Positions 26,639 through 33,825 of a stretch of 37,934 bases of DNA are shown in pieces (within the stretch, counting starts at the first letter, position 1; each line of letters starts with the position of its first letter). Position numbers and translations under genes: made by a program. The notes below the pieces were generated by a model. It did no database searches. It was not told the origin of the DNA and saw only the letters and a list, made by a program, of their open reading frames with translations. Origin of the DNA: a bacterium UBP10_UBA1149 (GTDB taxonomy: Bacteria > Desulfobacterota > Binatia > UBA1149). The DNA lies in NCBI GenBank assembly GCA_002311335.1, contig DBZX01000015.1:106430-144363 (forward strand). Direction: 5' to 3'.

Positions 26639-28012
26639 TCAGCCCGCGGTCACCGATACGTTTTCGATTCTCACCGAGGGCACGAGCGCCGAGCTGCTGA
26701 TCAACCTGCGCTCGGACGAGAGCGCGCTTATGTCGCGCAGGGCCTCGAACAGGTTTCCGGCTATCATGGTTTCGCGTATCGGCCGGCGCTGTCCGTTCTC
26801 GACCAGGAAGCCGTTCTTGACCACGCCCGAAAAGTCTCCCGTCACCGCGTTGGTGCTGCCTGAAAAACGGTTGACGAGTACGACGGGGCCGCCGTTGCTC
26901 GCCAGCAGATCGCTTTCTTCACCGGCGGCCAGCTCGATGTAGCTCGGGCCGATACCCGGGGGCGATGACGCCGACCCCGCGGCGTGGCCGGTCGAGCGGG
27001 CGTTGCCACCGGCGAGGGTCGCTTCGTGCTGGTTAAACAGGAAGGTGCGCAGCCGGCCGCCTTCGATGATGGTAGTTTTTGCCGTCGCCACGCCTTCGCG
27101 ATCAAAGGGGCTCGAGGTCACCATCGAGTCGACGGTCGCGTCGTCGACCAGGTTGAAAGCCTCGCAGGCCACGAGCTGCTCGAGCTTGTCGGCCAGGGGG
27201 CTGCGGCCCTTGCGGACGGTGTCGGCGCACAGCGCCCCCATCAGGTTTGACAGAAGGAACTCGGCAACGGCTTCGGGAGACAGCACAACGGGGCCGCGGT
27301 AACTAAGGCCCTTACCGGCGCCCAGCCCGGCCACGCACTTGTCGGTAAAGCGATCTGCCGTCTTGAGCAACGCCGCTTCGAAGCCGTCCAGCCTGCAGCT
27401 CGACTCGCTGTCGTAGTCAAAGCTGGCAATGTCTTCTCCGTCCACCGCCATGCCGAACAGGGATCCGCCGGCCATCGTAGTGGATTTTTCTTTCTCGATT
27501 CCCAGCGAGTTGACGAGGGCGCTGCGCTCGATCGAGAAGCTCACCGACCCCGAGTCGATGGTGACGCGCGGGTCGCGCGACTTGACCGCTTCGGCCAGAG
27601 TCGCGGCGAGGCGGCTGGAGTCGGACACTGTCATTTTTTCGATCGCCGGGTCGTAAAGGCCCTCGATGGTAGTGCTGTCACCCGGGGGTGCGAAGGCGTT
27701 GGCCTCGTCGGCCGGGATGACCGAAGCCTGCTCGAGCGCTTCTTTTACGCTGTCGGCCAGGCGTCGCTCCGATACGTCGTTGGCGGTGACGAAGGCCTTC
27801 GAGCCCTGGCTTATTACCCTGAGCCCGAACACGGTTTCCTCGCGGGACTGAACGGTGTGCACCTCGCCCGACTCAATGTTGGTTTCTACCCCGCGGCCGC
27901 TTTCGACCATGGCTTCGGCCTGTTCGGCGCCGGCGTCAATGGCCATGTCGACCAGTTGTTTGCAGATCTCCAGCGGATCCCGGGGCGAAACACTCCCCCC
28001 TGTCGAGCTCAC
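26639..28012 (-). CDS. pmbA: TldD/PmbA family metalloprotease subunit, PmbA (TldE)
   Basis: About 457 aa, TldE-type partner of TldD; the pair forms a Zn-protease for unfolded or modified peptides. N-terminal AEQAEAMVESGRGVETNIES, the VFGLRVISQGSKAFVTAND block, GPVVLSPEAVAEFLLSN and the C-terminal NRFSGSTNAVTGDFSGVVKN (typical of PmbA) are seen. It lacks the HExxxH site, as expected for this subunit. GTG 28012 overlaps the tldD stop (GTGA); upstream in-frame NTG at 28039 lies in tldD. Confidence 0.93.
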   Translation of the reverse strand: MSSTGGSVSPRDPLEICKQLVDMAIDAGAEQAEAMVESGRGVETNIESGEVHTVQSREETVFGLRVISQGSKAFVTANDVSERRLADSVKEALEQASVIPADEANAFAPPGDSTTIEGLYDPAIEKMTVSDSSRLAATLAEAVKSRDPRVTIDSGSVSFSIERSALVNSLGIEKEKSTTMAGGSLFGMAVDGEDIASFDYDSESSCRLDGFEAALLKTADRFTDKCVAGLGAGKGLSYRGPVVLSPEAVAEFLLSNLMGALCADTVRKGRSPLADKLEQLVACEAFNLVDDATVDSMVTSSPFDREGVATAKTTIIEGGRLRTFLFNQHEATLAGGNARSTGHAAGSASSPPGIGPSYIELAAGEESDLLASNGGPVVLVNRFSGSTNAVTGDFSGVVKNGFLVENGQRRPIRETMIAGNLFEALRDISALSSERRLISSSALVPSVRIENVSVTAG

Positions 28013-29412
28013 TGCTCGCCCCCGAGCAGGGCCTTGCATCTAATGTAGGGTCCGCCTGCGTCAACCTTGGCCGGCTGCCCCTTGCCGCAGTATCCCGACC
28101 CGAGGTCCCAGCGAAAACTGTCCGACACGCTATCCACCGTTGAAAGCACGTCGAAGGCGATACCGGTCACTGTGACTCCCTTGACCAGCGCCCCGAGTTT
28201 GCCGTCCTTGATCTCGCGCGCTTCCTGCACGCCGAACATGAACTCGCCGGTGGCGTCGGCCTGGCCGTTGCGAGGGCCGTCGAGGAGGTAGCCGTGGCTC
28301 GTGCTCGCGATCATCTCTTCGAGGCTGGTCTGCCCGGGCTCGAGGTAGGTGTTGCGCATTCTTATGAGCGGTTCGTTGGCGTATTCCCAGGCCCTGGCGT
28401 TGCCCGTGGGCGCGACACCGTAGCGCGCCGCGCTCTCGCGGTTGTGGAGGTAGGACTCAAGTATGCCGTCGCGGATGATGACCGTGCGACCGGCGAGCAC
28501 GCCCTCGTCGTCCACGGGTATGGTGCCGCCGGCGCCGTCTTCGAGTTCCGAAGCGCCACTGTCGCACAGCGTGACCAGGTCGCTGGCCACGCGCTGGCCC
28601 AGCTTCCCGGCCGCCACCGATCCTGCTTGCACGAAGTCGGCTTCGACAGTGTGGCCGATGGCCTCGTGCACCAGCAGCCCCACTATCGAGGGCGCCAGGA
28701 TGACCGAGGCGCGGCCGCCCTGCGGGTGCCCGGCCGACAGCAGGTCAACCGCGGTGCGCGCCGCCTTGCTGGCAAAGTACTCGCCGTCGCCGTGGCGAAA
28801 CAGGCACTCCCAGCCACCGGTAGTGCCAATCGCTTCGAAGCCGGTCGACATCTCTCCGTTTCTTTCGGCCACCGCCTGCAGGCGCAGCTCGGGTCGCACC
28901 AGGCGAAAACTCGCAGCTGCCCCGTCGGTAGTGACGATGGCTTTTTCTTCAAAAATTTCCGAGTAGCCGCAGGTAGCAGACGAAACCGACGATGAAGAAC
29001 TACGCACGGTTTCTTCGAGCTTGCGGGCCATGCCGACTTTTTCTTCGAGCGAGCGTTGCTCTATCTCGTCGACTCCCGGTTGGCTGAAGTCACCGGTGGC
29101 GAGCTTGACCTCGGGAAGGTCGGCTACGGCCTCGCTTCGCAGCGAGGCGCCCGAGCGCGCGGCGGCCCGCGCCGACTCGATGGCTCGCTTGACGTCGGCG
29201 GGTTCTGAACTTCCGGTGGAGGCGAATCCCCAGGCGCCGTTCTCGAGCACGCGCACCCCCAGCCCGGCAACCGAGCGCGAGCTGCTGCTTTCGACCTTAC
29301 CCTTTTCTACGACCACACCGCGGGAGGTCTTGGCGTGGTATCTCAGCTCAACGAAGCCACCTGCCGAGGCGGCGGCCTGCTTGAGGGTCTCCATTACTTC
29401 AGCGGCGGACAT
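28009..29412 (-). CDS. tldD: TldD metalloprotease catalytic subunit
   Basis: 467 aa. The zinc-binding HEAIGH (HExxxH) lies in GLLVHEAIGHTVEADFVQ, and LAGRTVIIRDGILESYLHNR, NARAWEYANEPLIRMRNTYL and FMFGVQEAREIKDGKLG are TldD hallmarks. The N-terminal FVELRYHAKTSRGVVVEKG is the shared TldD/E fold. ATG 29412, close and divergent to the zinc-ribbon gene. Works with PmbA encoded immediately downstream. Confidence 0.95.
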   Translation of the reverse strand: MSAAEVMETLKQAAASAGGFVELRYHAKTSRGVVVEKGKVESSSSRSVAGLGVRVLENGAWGFASTGSSEPADVKRAIESARAAARSGASLRSEAVADLPEVKLATGDFSQPGVDEIEQRSLEEKVGMARKLEETVRSSSSSVSSATCGYSEIFEEKAIVTTDGAAASFRLVRPELRLQAVAERNGEMSTGFEAIGTTGGWECLFRHGDGEYFASKAARTAVDLLSAGHPQGGRASVILAPSIVGLLVHEAIGHTVEADFVQAGSVAAGKLGQRVASDLVTLCDSGASELEDGAGGTIPVDDEGVLAGRTVIIRDGILESYLHNRESAARYGVAPTGNARAWEYANEPLIRMRNTYLEPGQTSLEEMIASTSHGYLLDGPRNGQADATGEFMFGVQEAREIKDGKLGALVKGVTVTGIAFDVLSTVDSVSDSFRWDLGSGYCGKGQPAKVDAGGPYIRCKALLGGEQ

Positions 29413-29499
29413 TGGCTTATTCTAAGCATGTTTTCGGGTTGTTCAACATCCGGCGACGCGGGGGCTTGTGTGCCCGCTCGCGCTGCGGTAATTAGCCGG

Positions 29500-29775
29500 G
29501 TGGATTCCGCACCTGCATCGGGTGTACCGGCCAAGCCGGGGCGCAAGATCAAGGTAAATCCCTTGCGTTGTAGGTCGGAATCCTGCGATGGCCTCCTGGC
29601 CTTCGAGGAAACGGATGAAGGATTTCTTATGGGGAACATGATCCTTCTGGCGGATGAGGTTGAGGGGAAGAGGTTTTTTCCGTGCCCGAAGTGCAGGGGT
29701 CGCAACCTGGTCGACGAAGTCGAACACGGTGGCAGGACCCGCGTCCGCGTTTTTGGTTTTGAGCCCGGCGAGTAG
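29500..29775 (+). CDS. Small zinc-ribbon protein of unknown function
   Basis: About 91 aa from GTG 29500; other starts are ATG 29428 and GTG 29470. The conserved-looking part is RKIKVNPLRCRSESCDGLLA, then LLADEVEGKRFFPCPKCRGRN, i.e. C-x4-C and C-x2-C half-sites about 35-40 residues apart, and an end VRVFGFEPGE. A zinc-bound fold is inferred; target unknown. It is divergent to tldD. A short GC stem (AGCGGC-CTCT-GCCGCT, 29782-29797) follows the stop without a T run. Confidence 0.6.
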   Translation: MDSAPASGVPAKPGRKIKVNPLRCRSESCDGLLAFEETDEGFLMGNMILLADEVEGKRFFPCPKCRGRNLVDEVEHGGRTRVRVFGFEPGE

Positions 29776-29843
29776 CGAGAGAGCGGCCTCTGCCGCTTGC
29801 TGTTCTTCGGGCGACAGTCACTGACAGCCACTGGTTCTTTTTC

Positions 29844-30593
29844 GTGCACCGGGTAGTGCCTTGCGCGCTTTTGCGCGCTCGGTTGGTGTACCGAGTGATA
29901 AGTTTGAACAAGTACAAGGTGTTGCGTGCGCAGAGCGCGGCGCTGCCGGTGGCCGCGCTGGCCTGCGCGCTGCTCGTCATTCCCTCGTTTTCGGGTGCCG
30001 CTTCGCTTCCGGAGGGACCACGCCAGGGCGTCGCAGCGGAGGCGAGCCGACGGCCGAGCAGCCAGCAGCTCAACAGGCTGGACCGGCTCGAGCCCCTGAT
30101 TCGCTACTTCACCTCCTTGTCTTACGGTCCCGACGACGCGCGCGTGAACGGCGACTACATTCGCGCCTTGATACTCACCGAGTCGGGCGCCAACATACGC
30201 GCCCGCTCGCGCAAGGGTGCAAGGGGCCTGACGCAGATCATGCCGTCCACGGCGAGGTGGGCCGTGGCTCACCTCGCCCGCGAAAACTACGACTACCTGT
30301 ACGTAGACGAGGGCGTGTTCAAGGATTTCGTGGCCGACGATCTTTACCATCCGGGCTTGAACGTATTGTTGGCCTGCTACCTCAACGCCACTTACAACCA
30401 GCGTTTTGATGGACAGATTGAGTTGATGGCCGCGGCCTGGAATGCCGGGCCCGGGGCGGTGCGGCGCTATGGAAACCAGCCGCCCCCTTACCCCGAAACA
30501 CTTACCCTGATCAGGCGAGTGCTGGGATACATAGATTTCTTCACGGCTACCGTCGGCGTTAATCCCGCATCACCCGGGCTGGCTCTCAAGTAG
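29844..30593 (+). CDS. Secreted lytic transglycosylase-like protein (SLT domain)
   Basis: 249 aa. A signal-like segment (LPVAALACALLVIPSFSGAA) is followed by an SLT domain with YIRALILTESGANIRARSRKG (catalytic Glu), GLTQIMPSTARW, LLACYLNATYNQRF and MAAAWNAGPGAV. It should cleave glycan strands in the periplasm. The start is uncertain: ATG 29844 gives an unusually long positively charged N-region; GTG 29886 or 29895 would shorten it. It is the second SLT enzyme of the window and is encoded alone. Confidence 0.82.
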   Translation: MHRVVPCALLRARLVYRVISLNKYKVLRAQSAALPVAALACALLVIPSFSGAASLPEGPRQGVAAEASRRPSSQQLNRLDRLEPLIRYFTSLSYGPDDARVNGDYIRALILTESGANIRARSRKGARGLTQIMPSTARWAVAHLARENYDYLYVDEGVFKDFVADDLYHPGLNVLLACYLNATYNQRFDGQIELMAAAWNAGPGAVRRYGNQPPPYPETLTLIRRVLGYIDFFTATVGVNPASPGLALK

Positions 30594-30611
30594 CCAGCTC
30601 TCAAGTAGCCA
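30582..30611 (+). repeat. 15-bp tandem duplication across the SLT gene stop codon
   Basis: GCTCTCAAGTAGCCA is present twice in direct succession (30582-30596, 30597-30611). The first copy contains the TAG stop of the SLT gene. A third partial GCTA follows. Likely a replication slippage product. Confidence 0.85.
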
Positions 30612-30648
30612 GCTACAGCGTAGCCGGCCGGCCTGCGGGGTCGGCGGT

Positions 30649-30828
30649 CTAGTGAAGGGTGCGTACGCGCTCGTTGCTGGCGCCGGCCACCGAAGCGTCG
30701 TTGTGCGAGCGCTCCCTGGCGAAGGGCAGCAGGGTCTCCATTACCCAGGAACCTTTTACGCGCTTGCCGGTGAAAACCACCCGTGAAGAAGACCTCTTTG
30801 AATCACTTTTCTCGTTACGCTTTGCCAT
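30649..30828 (-). CDS. 59-aa basic small protein, unknown family
   Basis: ATG 30828 to TAG 30651-30649. The sequence begins AKRNEKSDSKRSSSRVVFTG and ends SNERVRTLH; it is rich in Ser, Arg and Lys and has no membrane segment or Cys. GGGAGG lies 10 bases upstream of the ATG, and a sigma-54-like promoter sits 38 bases upstream. Together with the strong ribosome-binding site this argues for a real gene, although the product has no recognised family. An overlapping opposite-strand open frame (30659-30907) has neither signal. Confidence 0.6.
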   Translation of the reverse strand: MAKRNEKSDSKRSSSRVVFTGKRVKGSWVMETLLPFARERSHNDASVAGASNERVRTLH

Positions 30829-30865
30829 GCTCGTTTTTCCTCCCGAAAGACTGTGGGTGGATAAA

Positions 30866-30881
30866 AGCAGGGCTCGTGCCA
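30866..30881 (-). promoter_or_regulatory. Sigma-54-like promoter of the 59-aa gene
   Basis: Minus strand TGGCACGAGCCCTGCT: GG and GC exactly 10 bases apart, -24 box perfect (TGGCACG), -12 box CTGC instead of TTGC. Transcription would start about 11-12 bases further on, leaving a ~28-base leader with the GGGAGG site. Confidence 0.55.
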
Positions 30882-30996
30882 GCGTCGTGGCAGGCAGTCA
30901 AAAATAGTTAAGTTGTTGAAATTGCAGGAGAAGCGACCTCGCAGGCGCCATGGCAAAGGGCACGGCAATGAACCGCGCGGTACAGGATTGTCCGCT

Positions 30997-31773
30997 TCAG
31001 CGGCCTTTGAACTGAGGGCGGCGTTTTTCGAGGAAGGCGGTCACGCCCTCGGCGTAGTCCTCGCTCTGAAAACAGCGCGAGACAAGCTCGTTGACCTCGT
31101 CGGGCGATATGCGGCCGACTCTGCGCGAGGCCTGTTTTGAGTAGGCCAGCGCGAGGGGAGCGTTTGATGCTACCTGGGCAGCCATTTTCCTGGTGGTTTC
31201 TTCGAGCTCGTCCGAGCTTACACAGCGGTGCAGCATTCCCATGCGCAGCGCTTCTTCGCCTTGCACGAAGCGGCCGGTGAGCAGCAGGTCCAGCGTCGTG
31301 GCCTCTCCGAGCAGGGCCAGCAGCCGCTCGAGCGCGTGGTGCGGGTAGGCCAGGCCGAGGCGGCCGGCCGGGATGCCCATGCTTACGTCCTGCGCGGCTA
31401 TCCTGAGATCGCAGCCGAAGGCCAACAGGCAGCCACCTCCTATACAGGGCCCGCCCAGCATGGCGATTGTGGGGACCGAGAGCTTCTCAAGCGCTGCGAG
31501 CGTGTCGCGGCTTCCCTCGTCGTAGCGCCGCGCTTCTTCGGGGTCTGAACGCAGGGCGCGGAACTCGGTTATGTCGGCCCCGGCAACAAAGTTACCCTCT
31601 GTGCCCGTCACCACGATCACCCGCACTTCTTCGTGCGAGGCCAGGTCTTGTAGCAAAGCGGGAAACGCCTGCCACATGTCTCGGGTCATGGCTCCGCGGC
31701 TCTGCGGGCGGTCAATTTTGAGCCAGCCAACGGCGCCGTCTATCGAGCTCTTCAGTTCTTCGGTGCTGTTCAC
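30997..31773 (-). CDS. Crotonase-fold protein lacking both catalytic glutamates
   Basis: 258 aa enoyl-CoA hydratase/isomerase family. The oxyanion-hole segments FVAGADITEF (about 62-71) and GGPCIGGGCLLA (about 107-118) are present. The two Glu of enoyl-CoA hydratase are replaced: the position after GGGC is L116, and the PE position is P135-A136, still 20 residues apart. It therefore probably is not a hydratase; crotonase relatives also do isomerase, decarboxylase, thioesterase or dehalogenase chemistry. GTG start at 31773 with no clear ribosome-binding site. It stands alone. Confidence 0.85.
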   Translation of the reverse strand: MNSTEELKSSIDGAVGWLKIDRPQSRGAMTRDMWQAFPALLQDLASHEEVRVIVVTGTEGNFVAGADITEFRALRSDPEEARRYDEGSRDTLAALEKLSVPTIAMLGGPCIGGGCLLAFGCDLRIAAQDVSMGIPAGRLGLAYPHHALERLLALLGEATTLDLLLTGRFVQGEEALRMGMLHRCVSSDELEETTRKMAAQVASNAPLALAYSKQASRRVGRISPDEVNELVSRCFQSEDYAEGVTAFLEKRRPQFKGR

Positions 31774-31864
31774 GCTGACAACTGTATAACGCTGCCAGGG
31801 TTTTGGTGGAAGTCAGGGCTGAAAAGGCCAGCCGTAGAGGGGGGTAGGGCCTGTTCCGGGGGGG

Positions 31865-32047
31865 TTATTTCAGGGGGAGGCTGGCGTTGGCAAAGGTTCC
31901 CGAAAGCTTGACCTTGCCCGAGTTGATGAGCTTGAGAGCCGTCGATATCAGGGTTCCCTCGGTGCAGCGACCGTGGCTTTCGTCCTCGATCGTGACGAGC
32001 AGGTCGAGCAGGGTTATCTTTCGGACGGTCTTGTCAGTCGAAGCCAT
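31865..32047 (-). CDS. Small conserved-looking hypothetical protein (60 aa)
   Basis: From ATG 32047: MASTDKTVRKITLLDLLVTI... ending LSGTFANASLPLK. The ITLLDLLVTIEDE helix, STALKLINSGKVKLSGTFA end resembles small deltaproteobacterial proteins with a VTLYDLL...LLNSGRVRL pattern, function unknown. An upstream in-frame ATG at 32089 adds 14 residues without a ribosome-binding site. Isolated gene. Confidence 0.5.
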   Translation of the reverse strand: MASTDKTVRKITLLDLLVTIEDESHGRCTEGTLISTALKLINSGKVKLSGTFANASLPLK

Positions 32048-32195
32048 GCCCGGGCTGAAGCAAAATGCTTGCCTGATGAAAAGCAGCAAAAAAGGCCTGT
32101 AAATGGGGGGTCTAGAGATTCAGGGATGCAAGGGCCGGACGTAAGCGCGCAGTACTGCACGAAAACGTAGACCCGGGGGAGGCCGCTGGCCAGCC

Positions 32196-33134
32196 TCAGC
32201 GATGTCGGCGCGTTGTAGGGTCGAGGCTGGCCGGTTCGACGTGGACTACCACGTCGGTCACCGCGGGGTAGCTCTGTTTTATCCTGTCCTCGATTTCCTC
32301 GGTGACGTGGTGCGATCGGAGTACACTCATGTCGTCGGGCAGGTAGAGCTGCAGGTCAACGTAGATGTCGCTGCCGTTGCTGCGCGAGCGAACCGCGTGC
32401 ATGCGGCCCATGGCCCGGTTGTTCTCGAACAGGGCGGCTATGTCCTCGCTGGGTATGGGAGCCGCGTCGGACAGTACGGCCAGCGCGTCGCGCATGATGA
32501 CGTAAGCCGTGCGCGCTATCAGGGCACCGATGCCAACTGCTACCAGGACGTCGAGGCCCGGGTAGCCCAGGCGTACGGCGGCCAGCGATCCTATTACCGC
32601 CAGCGATGCGTATACGTCCGAGCGCGTGTGGGCCGCGTCGGCCTTGAGCACCCGGCTGTTGAGCCGCTCACCGGCAGAGTGTTCCCAGCGGGTTACGGCG
32701 ATGTTGACGAGCAGGGTCGCGATCATGACGGCAAACGCCAGCGGGCTCGCTGTGGGGACAGATCCGCTGCGCGACCTGTCCAGCGCCGCGCCCAGCACTT
32801 CCCAGGCCGCCAGCACCAGGAAACCGGCGATGACCAGTGCCGCCACTACCTCGTATCGGCGATGCCCGTAGTGGTGGTCCGCGTCGGGCGGCCGCGCAGC
32901 CGCGGTCACGCCCAGTATGCCGACCACGGTGGCCAGGCTGTCGAACAGCGAGTGGTAGCCGTCGGCCAGGATGGCGATGCTGGCCGTCATCGTCCCGGTC
33001 ACCAGCTTGGCAATCGCGACCGACAGGTTGAGCACCAGCACGGCCGAGAGCACCCCGGTGGCACCGGTACGCCTCCCGGAAAGCGCCCCGGGCTTGTCGC
33101 TGTTGCGGCTTTCGGAGGCCATGAAGGGCATCAT
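32196..33134 (-). CDS. Cation diffusion facilitator family metal efflux protein
   Basis: CDF transporter, about 312 aa, with an N-terminal bundle of roughly six membrane helices and a C-terminal cytoplasmic domain. Metal-site motifs are DGYHSLFD (HxxxD) in helix 2 and DAAHTRSDVYAS (HxxxD) in helix 5. The HHYGHRRYEVVAALV segment follows the first loop, and the ferredoxin-like end HVTEEIEDRI, VVHVEP is present. It should export Zn, Fe, Co or Mn by proton antiport; the metal is not predictable. I start at ATG 33134; a TTG at 33158 is possible. Confidence 0.9.
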   Translation of the reverse strand: MMPFMASESRNSDKPGALSGRRTGATGVLSAVLVLNLSVAIAKLVTGTMTASIAILADGYHSLFDSLATVVGILGVTAAARPPDADHHYGHRRYEVVAALVIAGFLVLAAWEVLGAALDRSRSGSVPTASPLAFAVMIATLLVNIAVTRWEHSAGERLNSRVLKADAAHTRSDVYASLAVIGSLAAVRLGYPGLDVLVAVGIGALIARTAYVIMRDALAVLSDAAPIPSEDIAALFENNRAMGRMHAVRSRSNGSDIYVDLQLYLPDDMSVLRSHHVTEEIEDRIKQSYPAVTDVVVHVEPASLDPTTRRHR

Positions 33135-33261
33135 GTCAGCGAGAGGGGCAGATTCCAACGTAGCCTGCGGCCGGTCGCCCCTTATCGTGCATGGCTTGTT
33201 ACCTTGACGAAAAGTTGGTACTCAATGTCGATAAGCCGTTCCCCGGGGCGGTTACGCGTAT

Positions 33262-33507
33262 ATGGGTAAAGACGGTATAGAGGTAGACGGGACGGTCAAA
33301 GAGAACCTCCCGAACGCATTTTTCAAGGTGGAGCTGGAGAACGGCCACACCGTGCTCGCCCATATTTCGGGTAAGATGCGTAAGTACTATATCCGTATCC
33401 TTCCAGGCGATGCAGTCAAGGTGGAGCTGTCGCCCTATGATCTGACCAGGGGTCGGATAATCTGGCGAGAGAAAACGCCCCCCCGCACGCCTCGCAAGCG
33501 GCGCTAG
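33262..33507 (+). CDS. infA: Translation initiation factor IF-1
   Basis: 81 aa OB-fold factor that occupies the ribosomal A site during initiation. GKDGIEVDGTVKENLPNAFF, VELENGHTVLAHISGKMRKY, IRILPGDAVKVELSPYDLTR and GRIIW are near-canonical. The typical protein ends at about residue 72; here a basic PPRTPRKRR tail is added. ATG 33262 has no visible Shine-Dalgarno sequence. tRNA-Gln follows 16 bases after the stop. Confidence 0.96.
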   Translation: MGKDGIEVDGTVKENLPNAFFKVELENGHTVLAHISGKMRKYYIRILPGDAVKVELSPYDLTRGRIIWREKTPPRTPRKRR

Positions 33508-33523
33508 CCGGGGTGGCCGCCGC

Positions 33524-33599
33524 TGGGGAGTGGCCAAATTGGTAAGGCACCTGATTCTGGTTCAGGCAACTGAAGGTTCGAGTCCTTCCTCCCCAGCCA
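33524..33599 (+). tRNA. tRNA-Gln (anticodon CUG)
   Basis: Acceptor stem TGGGGAG (33524-33530) pairs with CTCCCCA (33589-33595), then G discriminator and an encoded CCA (33597-33599). The anticodon stem CCTGA/TCAGG encloses TTCTGGT, with CTG at 33557-33559, reading CAG codons. The T-arm GGTTCGAGTCC is canonical. The D-loop is short (AAATTGGTAA). Cloverleaf length 76 including CCA. Confidence 0.97.
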
Positions 33600-33660
33600 T
33601 TTTCGTCCACTGACTTTCCTGCTTTTTCGAGCTCCTGCCCGCCCGGCCGTAGTGTCTTCC

Positions 33661-33680
33661 CGCCGGGATTTTCCCCGGCG
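33661..33680 (+). terminator. Possible terminator after infA/tRNA-Gln
   Basis: Perfect 7-bp stem CGCCGGG / CCCGGCG with a six-base loop (ATTTTC), 62 bases past the tRNA. The tail TTCACAAATG has few T, so it could also be a processing or pause site. Confidence 0.4.
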
Positions 33681-33756
33681 TTCACAAATGTTCGTTTACC
33701 GGGTCGAGTGAAGCATCGCGGTCAACGCTGCCGCTGTTGTTGCGGGTGCAGGCTTC

Positions 33757-33772
33757 TGGCACGTCCATTGCT
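33757..33772 (+). promoter_or_regulatory. Sigma-54 promoter of the SPOR/DUF4215 gene
   Basis: TGGCACGTCCATTGCT: perfect -24 TGGCACG and -12 TTGCT, GG and GC 10 bases apart. The same 17 bases occur at 34894. Transcription is expected near 33782; ATG is at 33826. Initiation requires an AAA activator (bEBP). Confidence 0.85.
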
Positions 33773-33825
33773 CATGCAGCAGCGGGTAGTTGGGCTCGAG
33801 CCCAGGCAGACCCGGGGGAAGTCTT

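Noticed and set aside
30659..30907. 82-aa plus-strand frame
   Set aside because: Opposite strand has a ribosome-binding site and sigma-54-like promoter for the 59-aa gene; this one has neither.
32202..33269. 355-aa open frame on the plus strand opposite the cation-efflux gene
   Set aside because: Composition is typical of an antisense frame in GC-rich DNA; the minus strand encodes a clear CDF protein with both HxxxD motifs.
33416..33685. 89-aa minus-strand frame across tRNA-Gln
   Set aside because: It covers the tRNA and the end of infA; not credible as a gene.
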